This document shows, one piece after another, positions 1 to 12,036 of a stretch of 64,000 nt of DNA (positions are counted from its first letter, which is position 1; every line of letters starts with the position of its first letter). The translations under genes were made by a program, and so were the position numbers. The DNA is from Parasponia andersonii (lineage: Eukaryota > Streptophyta > Magnoliopsida > Rosales > Cannabaceae), in contig JXTB01000482.1 in NCBI GenBank assembly GCA_002914805.1, forward strand, positions 255,577 through 319,576. Direction: 5' to 3'. Under the pieces are notes generated by a model, which saw nothing but the letters and a program-made list of their open reading frames with translations, searched no databases and was not told the origin of the DNA.

Positions 1-1678
1 AAAAGGGCATTTTTGGAAAATAATGAATATGCAAAAAATTAATAGATTTTGAAAAGAATTTTTCTGAAATTGAATGCACAAAGTCCATTAAGTACCGAAT
101 ACAGAACTTCGCGTGAGAAAACTCTCAATAAAAAACCCCTTTTTCAATTCATATTCCAATTTTTTTTAAGAGTAAATTCAATTATAAATGAGAACTTTTG
201 TTGAGAAAAAAAAGACAATACGAAATGGGTTTCAATATTACATAACAAGACCTAAACATGGTGGAAAAAAGACTTTAATAATTGCAGGAACTTCTTACAA
301 ATTTATAACAAATTATTGAGTTTCAAGAATAACGGAGTGATTTGATATATATCCAAGATGTATCTTTGCTGCTGCCTCGTCTTCTTCTTTTTCTGAGGTC
401 CGCGACCAGTGAGAACTAGAATCACTGGTTTTTAGCTAGCGGCAGAGATGGAGGAGACAAGAGCCACTTGTTTTCCCGGTAAGAGAAGACTAACTCGGTC
501 ACGTTCTTCTGCTTCTTGGGAAAAATCGATACCAAGGACGACGACATCTTTTGCGGTACGAATTGCTTCATCAAAGCCGGCATCAGAGTCACATGATAAG
601 TTAAGGCAACCAGTTGCATATTATGTGCCGTTTGTGAAATCTTGAAATCCATCAGGAAGGCTCTTTTTGTTGCAAGGTATTCCTATTCAACCTAATTGAA
701 CCCACTCTTTAGCTGAAAAGCCAAGTGTTCCACTGTTGTATTAACTAGAAAACTTAAAACTGAAACTAATAAGATGTATTTTAACCTGAGAAAAAAATAT
801 TGTTGTCATATCCACATAGCCAAGAATACACTCTAGATTGAATTTAGACTTAAGCGCACTCACAAAAGAAAATAAAGAACACAATAGTTTAACGTGCTTC
901 AAGCCAAATCCTAGTTGGTTCAGGACTACTTGCATTAAAAGCCACATACACAATTAAACTAATATCTTGTACAGCTTAAATTACCTACATAACCACCCCG
1001 CATTTTAACAGAGTTATTTGCCAGAGGACCAATAACAGCCAAGGAAAAATCAACACCCTTCTTCAGAGGCAGGAAATTGTGATCATTTTTAAGAAGCACA
1101 ATACCCCGCTTCGAGTGCCAATTTCTTGTGTTCTGAGTTACAGACATCTTGAGGTCCCAGTCTTCCATATCTCCCTTTTAAAGGATCCCCATTGAACAAA
1201 CCGAAACGGAGCTGAACTGAGAAAAGAATGAGAAGTGCTCCGCCTAAGTCTTCTTCTTGCACTTTCCCTTGTTCAATCGCAGAAAGAGTATGTCGATACA
1301 AGAATGCTCCACAATCTATATCCGTTCCTGCAAATGAAATATTGATTTGTAACTCTTTTTAAACAAAATCCGGAGACTCTAGTCAAAGTCATTGCCTAAG
1401 CAAATTTAATGGGGAAAAAAAGGAAGAAAAATATTAAAGACCTGCTTTAAGAACATCAGCAACTGCATCTTCAGGATTTTTGGCGTAATGATGAGATCCG
1501 AATACTGCGGTCACAGCATCACAATCTGAGGTAATGTATCTGTACTTCATGACATTGAAATGCATACCTACGAGGCTCATTAAATCAAGTTTGTAGGCTA
1601 CATATGTTCTATGGGAAATTAGGCAAAAATAGAACTTTTGAAATGATGTTTAGTAAAAAGGCTAATGTTTTAAAACCG

Positions 1679-2421
1679 GAGATAATGACGTAAAAATATA
1701 ATGATTTTTTAACATCTCAGCAAAAATATCTCAATTTTTGAATTTTTCTTCAAATTAGTACTATAACTTTTGAAATTTTACAAAACTAATGCCATAACTT
1801 TTGAATTTTGCAAATCAATACTTTGAGAATTGAAATTTTTGCAAATTGGTTTTCTAACATCTGAAATTTCTACAAATTTATACTCGTGATGTACAGTTAA
1901 CTGATTTTAATTATAAATCGATGACAGTACCCATTATTAATTTAATAAAAGCAAAAAATTAATAAAATTTCTGAAAAATAATTTTCTAATAGTTTATTAA
2001 ACTTTTCATTTAAAAAAGAAAAATAAAAATTAGAATGCTGAGAGGAAAAATGGAATCCAAATCGAATATATATATATATATCATATTTGTATCAACAAAT
2101 ATTTAAAATTTATTAAAAATAACTTTAAAATGATAAATACATTACACAATTTATATTTTTTCGCTGCTAACTAAAAAAAAATTATAAAACATTTTTCTAT
2201 AATGTATTAATCTTCAAATATTTTTGATAATTTAATGAGAAGTTACTTATGACACAAATTTGTAAAAAATAAAAGTCGGACATTTATTTGCAAGAATTAT
2301 AAATATTAAAATATTAATTTGACCAAATTCAAAAGTTAATTTATTAATTTGCAAGAGTTTAAAAGTCAAAGTATTTTGTGTAAAAAAGTTAAAAATCACA
2401 GTACTTTTATGTTATTATCCC
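1679..2421. repeat. Imperfect inverted-repeat (MITE-like) element inside the pseudogene
   Basis: The left end (GATAATGACGTAAAA near 1681) is matched in inverse orientation by the right end (ATTATCCCT near 2413-2421). Internally, motifs of the form AAAACTTTTGAATTT...GCAAAT recur on the left and their complements on the right. No coding sequence is seen. It sits between pseudogene exons 3 and 2, in what was intron 2. The target-site duplication is not clear, so the exact ends are approximate. Confidence 0.5.
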
Positions 2422-2517
2422 TATTAACTATTTGCATTTATTTATTTATTTATGAGTATAGTCAATGTATTAGCGTGGTCGAGCATTGACGAGAATGACT
2501 GGGAACGACTGCTATAT

Positions 2518-3160
2518 AAAGAATCTTAAAAAAGTAGACTTTTTATAAAAACCCACTTTAAAAAGGGTCTATATGTCTACTTTACAAAGAATCTAAAAAA
2601 ATAGACCTTTTACAAAAGCCGCCTTTAAAAATGGTCTATGCTCCATAGAGATTCTTCTACAGCTATAGTCAGAATCCTGATGAAATTTTTACCCTTTAAA
2701 GCCTCATTTATTCAGAGCAATATCAGCAGATCCTTCAGAGCGCAGGCATGAACCCCATTAACTTCATTGTAAGAGCACATCAAACAACTAGCTTTTCCTT
2801 GCTCAACACAACTATGGAATGGAGGCTGAAACGTGTCCTCAAAATCTTGGTCCGTAATCTACCTTTAAAAAAAGTGAGAAATTAGGTAAAATAAACCTTT
2901 TTGAAGTGACTTTTAATTGGAAAAAAAAAAAAACTTATGTTTTAAAACTTTTTTTAACAAAATAGTCTTTTTACAAAATCAAATTTGGTGTTGAGCATGA
3001 TTGAGAAAGCCTATATTGTAAAGAAATTAAAACATAGGTCTTTTATCAAAACTCAAATCAAAAGGGCGTCTATAGACTATTTTGCAAAAAAATAAAAACA
3101 TGGACCTGTTTATCAAAACTTACTTTCAAAAGCTGTCTATTCCACAAAGAAGGGGGAAAA
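2518..3160. repeat. Degenerate about 70-75-bp repeats flanking and within the enlarged pseudogene intron 1
   Basis: Several diverged copies carry a common pattern of TAGAC/CTTTT, ACAAAA or ATCAAAA, CACTTT, AAAAGGG, TCTATA and CTACTTT. Two lie at 2518-2640 and two or three at about 2940-3150, on either side of pseudogene exon 2. The same sequence type is faintly visible as CAAAACxCACTTT in the intact gene's intron 1 (15140-15180). The repeats may therefore have expanded from intron sequence. Confidence 0.45.
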
Positions 3161-3669
3161 AAAACAAGAAAAAACAAAAAAAGAGACATTTTAAGCCCAA
3201 ACAAACCAAGCCCAGTTGAATTTAGTGAACATACCATCAGAATAAGATATTTTACGTTATTACGCACAAAAGCCACATGAGATTAGCAAGCATTTTATCA
3301 AAAGACGATATCTTAAACATTCATAGTTAGCAATTTTACGTATAAATACATGTATGTGTGTATTTTTAATTATCTAGCTAGAAGAATTATATATTTTTGC
3401 AAACATACTTAAAATATACTTGTCTTTTTATTTTCTTGAAAACCTATTATACACGTATGTATTTTTAGCCCTATAAAAATACTTTTAGACCAGTTTCATT
3501 TTCTATATCTAAATTTTATTTCTCTTTCAAATTGAATTTATTTTCATCCCAATTATTTGTTTTTTCTTTTCCTATTATTTATCATGTGCGAATGATTTGA
3601 TTTTGGCATGAATGGCTTGATTTTGATTTATCCAATACTTAATCAACTCTTAATACGTAGTATGCAAAA

Positions 3670-3821
3670 TTCATGGCTTGATTTTTATAGAAAATCTTTA
3701 ACTTTTAGTTTTTACTAGTGTACTTTTTCACAATATTTCAAATCAATTCATGGCTAGATTTTTATAGAAAATCTATAACTTTTAGTTTTTACTAGTGTAC
3801 TATTTTACAATATTTCAAATC
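3670..3821. repeat. 75-bp direct tandem duplication
   Basis: Two adjacent copies of about 75 bp both begin TTCATGGCT and contain TTTTTACTAGTGTACT. They differ by only a few substitutions, so the duplication is recent relative to the pseudogene. It lies in the enlarged intron 1 of the pseudogene. No coding role. Confidence 0.85.
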
Positions 3822-4302
3822 TATCGTATTATGCATACGTAGCATTGAAATTGTATCTAGTGAAACTCCCTCACATCTCCAAATTAATCATAAGCAGTCA
3901 AATGCTTACCACAAGCAGAGAGCATTAGATCATCACTCTCATCGTCATCATCGTCACCCTCCAAAAGTGTCTTCTCCCAAAACACATCTCCAACCCTCGA
4001 TTTATTCCCTCCCCGAAAACCCTTCACGAAGTTAACAGCATAGGCTGAAGCCACCATGGGGTCCTCACCTGGGTCTCCTGGCCTCTCCCCCATCTGGGTC
4101 ACTAAAGATATTAACACTGGGGGCCCAGAATGTCAGCCCAGCTTGCCCAACATTGTGCATGGTCGAGCCTCGACCACTGTAGCCGATCCAATCCCGAACC
4201 AGAGGCTCCTATCGAACTAGGGCGCGGTTAGAATCACTTCGGGGAAGCTCGTGGCGGCCGAAACGGCGCCGTTGAATTTAATGCCGGGGCGGTAGGATGA
4301 GA

Positions 4303-6557
4303 TGTCACGACCAAAATTTTAAGAACGTGATTTTTAGTAATTTTTAGTTGAAACAGTGATAAATAGTGTTTTTCCAAAATTTCAGAAAAAAATCGAGTAT
4401 AAGAAGTTTAAAATTATACTTCTCACAAATAAGTAAAATCCAAGTTAATGAAACCTCTCATTATTATAGATTTTCAAGAAAATACTCCACTCAAAGTTTA
4501 GAGGAATTCCAATTGACTAATTTAGAAACATTTTTAACTTCATAACATTTAGAGAAATGAGTTAAATTAAAAACCTTAGGTTCATTGTTCAAATAATCTA
4601 CATAAAATCATTTGTGTTTCTAAGTACTCAATTTAATAGCAATATCATCATCATACATCACTTAGTAAATATACTACTATTGGCTAAATAAATTTGACTT
4701 AGAAAGAAAAATGATATAGAGTACAAACCAACCAATAAAGATGTGGGAAACAACACACATATGCCAAACAATCTTGACAAGTCACCAAGACAGTTTCCCC
4801 AAAATAAATCAACATCTGAAAGTAAGAATAAATAAAGGGGGGGTGAGTACGTGAATGCTCAGTAGAGAATCGATTACAAGTTTTTATATGTGTAAGAAAA
4901 TATACTTATGTTGAAGGTCCTGCATGGTTAATATTTTATTCAAAATAGTTCACAAAACTCAAGTAGAAATCATAGTCTAACGGTTCAAACATTCTAAACT
5001 ATTGTAAAACATCCATCAAACCAGTACATATCTAGTCAAGCCAACATATAACCATGTATGAAATCATGATGTCCGAAGCGTAAGTCCGATCACCCGATAT
5101 GGGGCATCGTAAGTCCAATCATCCGATGTAAGGCATCGTAAATCCGATCACCCGATGTAGGGCATCGTAAGTCCGATCACCCAATGTAAGGCATCGTAAA
5201 TCCGATCATCCAATATAGGGGTTCGTAAATCCGATCACCCAATGTAGGGCATCGTAAGTCTGATCACCCAATGTAGGAAATCGTAAATATGTGAATGTAT
5301 GCAAATATTATATGAATAACAGACTAAGGACATGCACCATCTCCACATAATCTCAAAATAACTATGCAATATTCTTTAATCAAATTACTTCCAGTCTTCA
5401 AAACTGAGTTCTCAAACTATTTTGGATTTTCTAAAAATTTCGACACTATAAGAGCTATTTTCTATCAAAACCCAAAAATCCAATTTCCTACAGAAAATAA
5501 TCCAAAACAGTATATAAGATATGCTAACCAGTGTGACGTGCCTCCCAGGCAGTTTATATATCAAATCAGGTCAAAAATAGACATAAACACAATTTTTATA
5601 AATTATTTCACGAAATTCTATATTTATTAAAAATATGTAAAATTCATAAATTAAATTAATTTTTGAATCAAGTAATCGAATCCCTACCTTATCTGAATAG
5701 CAATACCACGCTATTATATGCTCAAGGTGTCGATTAGACGGTCATTCGGAGGGTCGAGAACCAATTCCATGCCCTCGATCGTTCACTTGGGAAACATCGA
5801 TCCCTCAATGAAGCTTTTAATCAATGAACAGACCTCTTCATTGAAAACCTAATGTCCAAAATAGCTAAGTTAGACATATAACTTGACTAATTCGAATCTG
5901 AGCCGGCTCCGAACCAATGACACACAAAACTAGACAAAATCTAAGCCGTTAGATATTGATTTTCGTGCCGATCACCAAATATAGTCAATATATATATGAA
6001 ACTTCTCCATTTTTTGAGTCCATTCCAAAAATGACAAAAAAAAAACGAAATCTAACGGTCGGATTAAAAACTAAAATTCGAAACTCAAAAACACCTAAAA
6101 AATGGCAACTTTTAAACCGGGCAAAATGGGATCGTTAAATATATACCTTGAGGTTCCTCTCGACAATACAAACCCAACGAGCCCAAGAACACAAACTGAA
6201 ACGGTCGGAATTATCACCGAAAATCAAAATTCCCCGTGGCCAAAAACGGCGTTTTTCGGCGACATCGAGCTCAGCGGTGACCAGGAATCAGTGGCGTAGG
6301 TGGTAGGCGGCGTGGAGGAGCTTCACTGGTAGCTGGCCTACCTGACGGTGGGGGAGGTGGCGGCGGCACTCCTTCGACCGAGAGAATGAGAGAGAGAGCG
6401 AGAGTGAGGGAGTGAATCGGGAGAGGGGACAAAGGGGAGAGAAAGAGAGAATGTGTAATGTGTATATATATATATATATATATATATTTAATTAGTTTTT
6501 TTTGGGAAAAAATCTGGTCAAATGATAATATTACCCTTAAAAAACTAGGATTTTACA
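4303..6557 (-). repeat. Downstream (3') LTR, full length, 2255 bp
   Basis: Bounded by TGTCACGACC at 4303 and GGATTTTACA ending at 6557, that is TG...CA. It is the longer of the two LTRs and holds seven 29-30-bp tandem repeats (5079-5287), a GC-richer segment at 6230-6450 and a (TA)n tract at about 6463-6488. The short plus-strand frames at 5364-6299 have no recognisable domain and are taken as LTR sequence. Confidence 0.85.
5079..5287. repeat. Seven 29-30-bp tandem repeats in the LTR
   Basis: The unit has the form CATCGTAAGTCCGATCACCC followed by GATGTAGGG, with AAATCC/AAGTCC variation. Five copies occur in the partner LTR at 10446-10596. Such short tandem repeats inside long Del-type LTRs may carry regulatory signals; that is inference. 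Confidence 0.9.
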
Positions 6558-9500
6558 TTCTCTCCTCCTTATAAGAATTTTATCCCGAAATTCAAGTACA
6601 AACCAAGGGTATGAGCAAAATCATAAGAAATAGTCACTAGAAGCTTAATGAACACTTGACTATAGAATTTATTAGTAGTAAGCCGAACGCGAGTTAGTGA
6701 AAGTGTGTAAAATAGATACTCCTCACTTAGCATTAGAATCCTGCCAACATACCAAACCTCACAATGATATGGTATAAGGATATACACGAAGAGATACTGA
6801 ATTATAAGATAACTCAATAATAGGTACAAGAATCTCAACACCTATGGTTAGAAACGACAATCTCAAGTATATGAGTGATGAAAAGATAATGATAACTATG
6901 ATTAGAAGTCGAGAACATATGACTCTGAATATTGATTGTATGGCACAAACTAAAACAACAGACCAAATGTCAGATTAAGAATATCGTTCCCCTGATCATA
7001 CCAGATCAACAATCTCCTGGGACATACCAATTTGTCTGTAACTAGTTCCCAGTCCTAGACATTCTTTGAGTTAATGACTCTAACAAGAGTCCCTTTTATA
7101 CGCACAGAATGTGATTGAATATAGTTTAAGACGAAGTACATAGATCCTTGTTACACCACACAAGACGAATGAGTTTAGAGGTCGAAGGTTAAAAGGGGAG
7201 TTCAATAGTTCACAACCATTTTCTGCTCTCCGATTAGAGCATGGAATAACACTAAATATAAACCATTTCTAGTCAAGGACAAGACTAGAACACCCAAACA
7301 GGAAATCACCAATATAAAACATTAGTACAAACTTCAATCTCAAATGCAAGCATCCAAACATGAGAAATTTCAAAAGCATTTCAAATCTCTTATCTAGTAT
7401 AAAATCTCATTAGACAAAACTAAAGCAATGCTGATCCAAAGACTCTACAAGTCTTTGATATAAAGAAAAACTCCATAAATACAATCCAATACCCTGGAAA
7501 TATGTACATGACAACTGAAATCCACACTTAACGCCCCAGAAATAAAGTTCTAATAGGATAGATTGTCTGGTACCATCCTTGAGTGACGTCTATCTCCCAT
7601 GAAACCTCATTTTAATTTTTATTAAAAATATATATATTTTGAAAAAACATTGAATTTAAAAAGTGTTGGGGCATAGGAATACTACACTAGTTCATAATAT
7701 GGTTTCTCTCTGGTCAAAGGTAAACCAAACCTGAACTTTGAGTACCCTTTCACAACATAGAGGTAGAGTCCAACGACTCTAAGTAAAATCTATGAGTAGT
7801 CTTAGTCCAATTATTATTAGTCATATAACAATAACCATGCTATATATAGTTTAAACAAAATAAGGGATTTAGATTCAACCCAACATCAACACTGGGGAGA
7901 CTGGTCAAAACCAATCGTACAATGCCCAAAGTCCAATTAAAACAAGTCCTACATAATCTAATGCAACTTATTCACACCATGGAAAATCAAGTCAACATGA
8001 ATTATTATACTAAATAATCTAACAAATACCAAGGGACCATGCATTAACCAACAAGGTAAACCACATCAAAGAAAATTTTAGAAGAAACATGTAATTTGCA
8101 TCAACAAGCGCACAAGACACAAGTGACAAGCTTCATAGAATTTAAATCAAAATTCCCAATTCAAACGTTTTCATCCAACAAGAATTTCTATAATGCAAGC
8201 AGTCATATCAATTTTCATTCAATAAGTAATACATTTTAGAGAAAATTACAGGTATAAATCTTCAATCACATGCGTGAAGCCAAAGATTTTCCCCCAAAAT
8301 CATTTTCATTGCACATCAAAGTTTTCCGAATAGTCAAATTTGTGATTATTTCTATTCAAAACGTTTCTTTAAAAAACTTATGTCCATTTGTTTTTCAAGT
8401 AAACTTGTAAATCAATTTACAAAAGAATTCATTTGATCTCAAATTAAGTATTAAATAGGGGTTGGAAAATGCTTAGTAATCTACTAAGCCCAAAGTTTAA
8501 AATGGAACTTGAAAAGTTTGATTTATGAATATACATTTATAAAAACAAATTACTTTGGTCTAGAGGTCTTTCAAATCAACACTTCTAAATATAAAACAAA
8601 ATCTTGCTAGTATACAAATAGGTTGGGTGGCTTTGTAAAGTTTAGTCTCAGAGTAACATTTTAATTTAAAATAATACATCCTTTGAAAAAGTGTATCACT
8701 TTCACCCCACCAATGCTCAAGTTAAAATGTCCATAATTTCTTTGAAAACAAATATATCACCTTAGTCAAATACAAGGTCTACGTCATTCAAAATACTAAT
8801 TGTCAACTTAGTATTTTTAAAAGTTCCAAAACCAAATGACCCGATTTGTTTTTTAAATCCCACCAAACTCTCAACAAGTCAAGAATTCTCAACCAAAGAA
8901 CTACAATAATAAAACTTAGTGAAACCAAAGAAATGCAATTACAATAGTTAGACAGTATATTCAATTACCAAACCAAATCACTTAACTAACGAGCAGGCTA
9001 TGTAAAAGTATCCTTAATATAGACACTAAAACATAGGACCAAGTCATAAGATATTCAAATTAAATGATCACGAAGATATCAATTCCAAGAAAATAAAGTC
9101 TCAATCACCTAAACACCAATGCATCATAAGCAGAAATCCCCAAGTAAAAACATCCACAAACAAATGTTGCAACCAAAAGCGATAACCAGAACCTGAGGGA
9201 CAACACATAGACAATCCATAAGAAAAGTAAAAACACAACAACCAAGATGCAAAATACTGGATTTCTACCTTAGAATCTACGAGGTTCATGTAGCCTACAA
9301 CCTAAATGAACAGAAGAGAACAAGAACGAGCATCCATTCGAAACGAAGAATTATGCTAAGAGCAGCAATCAGTAGTCTCATGTCAAACCCGATACATCTG
9401 AGACTAAAATTTCTGGGAAATCACCATCCCGAGGACACAAGAATTTCAACTTTAAGAGGTTTAAGAGAGGACTTGGAAGGAGTAGAAGCAACAGTAACTT

Positions 9501-9626
9501 ATCTAGCCAGTTCTTAAGTATTGTATGAGGAATTTGTCAAAACTATTTCTAAAATATTTTTAAACACTAAAAATTAGCACAGGCATGATTCCAGACGAAT
9601 CTGAAGTCATGCTCTACTACCAAAAC
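6558..9626 (-). other. LTR element interior, non-coding
   Basis: This is AT-rich sequence between the two LTRs. Frames on the minus strand are short (at most 90 codons, at 6569-6841) and show no gag, protease, RT, RNase H, integrase or chromodomain motif. It carries the polypurine tract at its 6558 end and the primer-binding site at its 9626 end. A large non-coding derivative (LARD-like) is the simplest reading. Confidence 0.7.
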
Positions 9627-10701
9627 TATCACGACAAAAATTCTAAGACCGTGACTTTTAGTAATTTTTAGTTGAAACAGTGATAAATAGTGTTTTTCCA
9701 AAATTTCAGAAAAAAATCGAATATAAGAGGTTTAAAATTATACTTCTCACAAATAAGTAAAATCCAAGTTAAAGAAATCTCTCATTATTATAGATTTTCA
9801 AGAAAATACTCTACTCAAAGTTTAGAGGAATTCCAATTGACTAATTTAGAAACATTTTTAACTTCATAACATTTAGAGAAATGAATCAAATTAAAAACCT
9901 TAGGTCCATTGTTCAAATAATCTACATAAAATCATTTGTGTTTCTAAGTACTCAATTTAATAGCAATATCATCCTCATATATCACTTAGTAAATATACTA
10001 CTATTGACTAAATAAATTTAACTTAGAAAAAAAAATGATATAGAATACAAACTAACCAATAAAGATGTGGGAAACAACGCACATATGCCAAACAATCTTG
10101 ACAAGTCACTAAGACAATTTCCCCAAAATAAATTAACACCTAAAAGTGGGAATAAATAAAGGGGGTGAGCACGTGAATGCTCAGTAGAGAATCGATTACA
10201 AGTTTTTATATGTGTAAAAAAATATACTCACGTTGAAGGTTCTACATGGTTAGTATTCTATTCAAAATAGTTCACAAAACTCAAGTAGAAATCATAGTCC
10301 AACGGTTCAAACATTCTAAACTATTCTAAAACATCCATAAAACTAGTACATATCTAGTCAAGCCAACATATAACCATGTATGAAATCATGATGTTCGAAA
10401 TGTCCTAGTGGATCACCCGTAAGTTCAAGCCACCTATAGAGGCGCCTAAGTCCGATCACCCGATGTAGGGCATCGTAAGTCCGATCACCCGATGTAGGGC
10501 ATCGTAAATCCGATCACCCTATATAAGGCATCGTAAATCCGATCACCCGATGTAAGGCATTGTAAGTCTGATCACTCAATGTAGGGCATCGTAAATGTGT
10601 GAATGTATGCAAATGTTATATGAATAATAAAATAAGGATATGCACCATCTCCACATAATCTCAAATGACCATATTACCCTTAAAAAAGCTAGGATTTTAC
10701 A
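9627..10701 (-). repeat. Upstream (5') LTR with a 1.16-kb internal deletion
   Basis: It matches the other LTR from its start to TCCACATAATCTCAAA, then jumps to the terminal segment ATTACCCTTAAAAAAGCTAGG. About 1.16 kb (equivalent to roughly 5355-6517) is missing. Both edges of the deletion carry TCAAA in the full-length copy, which suggests microhomology or short-repeat recombination. It holds five copies of the 29-30-bp repeat. Confidence 0.85.
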
Positions 10702-10702
10702 C

Positions 10703-10897
10703 TAGATCCTACGGAGCGACTCGGACCACCACTAGTAGGCAGGGATGTCGAGCCTTAGGATGGTGGAGGCGTTGTTGATAAGCTGGTCGATCTTTTCTTG
10801 GAGGGTCAAAAGGCAGACGTCAGGGTGAGCTCGTGCGGCGATGGAGAGTGAGGTGTTACAGAAGGGGTTGGAGCTGTAGAGGGGTGGCTCACATGCA
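10703..10897 (-). pseudogene. Detached exon 1 fragment of the same beta-xylosidase pseudogene
   Basis: This stretch is closely similar to 15751-15938 of the intact gene. It encodes on the minus strand the region from the Cys-containing mature N-terminus through the heptad before the WWSESLHG motif. It continues the pseudogene at 395-4302, from which it is separated only by the LTR element at 4303-10701. The signal-peptide coding part and start codon are absent: similarity stops near 10897, where unrelated repeat sequence begins. The insertion therefore hit exon 1 of the duplicate. Confidence 0.85.
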
Positions 10898-11850
10898 TTT
10901 CTAAAAATAGTGACATTCTAAGTCCCTAGTATCACGTCGTTGTACTAAAAAATGACGTAGTATTAAGAGTACATTACGTCTTACAGAAACGACATATGTT
11001 AGTTGTTTCTAGGGCAAGTGATATGATATGTTATTTTTAGACATATTATGTTGCTTGCCCTAGTAGTGACGTAGTAGCCGCCATGTACCATATAGCTTTT
11101 GCATAAAGTGATGTGGGATATTAAAATTAATTTAATACTATGTTGTTTTCTTCAAAAGTGATGTGGTAGGAGCTTATGCTAGCCATTTCATTGATCTGTA
11201 CCCACAAAAAATACTCTTTCATGATCATCCATTCAAAATCATCAACGTCACTATATTGTCCCCTAACCCCAATTAAAACAAACCCAAAATTTTTAATACA
11301 TTCTCATTCAAACTCTGCTCATTTCGAATTTCAGGTACCTCTCTATCTTATTTCAATTTCTTCTATTTTTAGGTTTTTGAAGCTTAATATAATAGTCTTT
11401 TGATCTTTTAGGTATAGATTCTTAAGGTTTCTGACATTCATTGACAATATTGGGGCGTGGAAAGGGAGGAGCGAAGCGACACTGTAAGGGTTTGGGCAAT
11501 AAATCACAAAGTCAGTGATTTGGCATTTAGTTCGTAAAGGTGGTGCGAGGCACGTGTATTATTAGTTTGATCTACGAGAAGACCTATGAGGTATTTTAGA
11601 TTTTTTAGAATATTGTAAACTATACCGGTCGAGCACACCGTATCATTAGTCTGATCTATTTAAAATACTGTAACCTACACCGGCCGAATATGCAAGGAAA
11701 ATGATGACACTTACCACGTCTTTCTAGAAAAATGACGTAATATCTCCCCAAAAGCGACGTAGTAGGTTAGATATCTTAGTCTATCATGTCATTTTCTATA
11801 TAAGCGACGTGGTATATTGGAGGAGCTTGAATCAAGGGATTGTATCCGGT
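10898..11850. mobile_element. Probable DNA-transposon remnant with scattered ACGTCGTT / GACGTAGTA motifs
   Basis: Directly after the pseudogene fragment, short related motifs recur in both orientations: ACGTCGTTGT, ATGACGTAGTAT, TGACGTAGTAG, GTGATGTGGTA, GCGACGTAGTAGG and GCGACGTGGTATA. They cluster at 10920-11170 and 11700-11815. Clustered subterminal motifs of this kind are typical of CACTA-like and some MULE elements. No terminal inverted repeat or transposase frame could be set, so family and ends are uncertain. The frame at 11176-11403 has no recognised domain. Confidence 0.45.
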
Positions 11851-12036
11851 TGATTTATCAACATGAATTGGAAAAGAGATTCTTCTCTAATTAATATGTA
11901 CCCATAAGACGGTGGTGTAATTTGGAAACATTGAATATAAAGTAGATCTGTCAAATATGTTGTAACATGCTAGCCCGTTAAGGTCGGGTTTATAGTGCTT
12001 TTACGTCATATCGTCATATCGTGTAGTGTCGTATCT

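Larger units (their letters stand above)
395..4302 (-). pseudogene. Tandem beta-D-xylosidase (BXL6-like) pseudogene, exon 1b to partial exon 5
   Basis: This is a broken copy of the intact gene at 12865-16044, in the same orientation. Recognisable pieces, read down the minus strand, are the second part of exon 1 (about 4302-3841), exon 2 (2858-2694), exon 3 (1539-1442), exon 4 (1327-985) and the first part of exon 5 (682 to about 395). Exon 2 has 165 nt against 167 in the intact gene and exon 4 has 343 against 351. The 8-nt loss in exon 4 lies near 1108, where the intact copy encodes the Arg-Gln-Gly stretch before IVLLKND. Exon 1 also carries small indels around 4080-4110. Exon 3 keeps its full 98 nt and the SDCDAV nucleophile motif. 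The end of exon 5 and all of exon 6 are missing. The beginning of exon 1 lies beyond an inserted LTR element, at 10703-10897. The frameshifts rule out a working enzyme. Confidence 0.9.
4303..10701 (-). mobile_element. Non-autonomous Del/Tekay-like LTR retrotransposon inserted in the pseudogene
   Basis: Two related LTRs, 4303-6557 and 9627-10701, bound a 3.07-kb interior. On the minus strand the LTRs begin TGTAAAATCCTAG. The 4303 copy ends GGTCGTGACA; the other ends TA instead of the canonical CA's partner. A primer-binding site of the initiator-Met type (TGGTAGTAGAGC) abuts the upstream LTR at about 9610-9622. A polypurine tract AAGGAGGAGAGAA abuts the downstream LTR at 6558-6570, preceded by TTTCGGGATAAAATTCTTA. 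That tract arrangement is familiar from Del/Tekay chromoviruses. No gag, RT, integrase or chromodomain frame is visible in 6558-9626, so the element must have relied on enzymes from relatives. Flanking 5-mers TGAGA and CTAGA are consistent with a decayed target duplication. Confidence 0.85.

Noticed and set aside
5079-5287. CRISPR-like regular repeats
   Set aside because: Units are directly adjacent without unique spacers, in a plant retrotransposon LTR.
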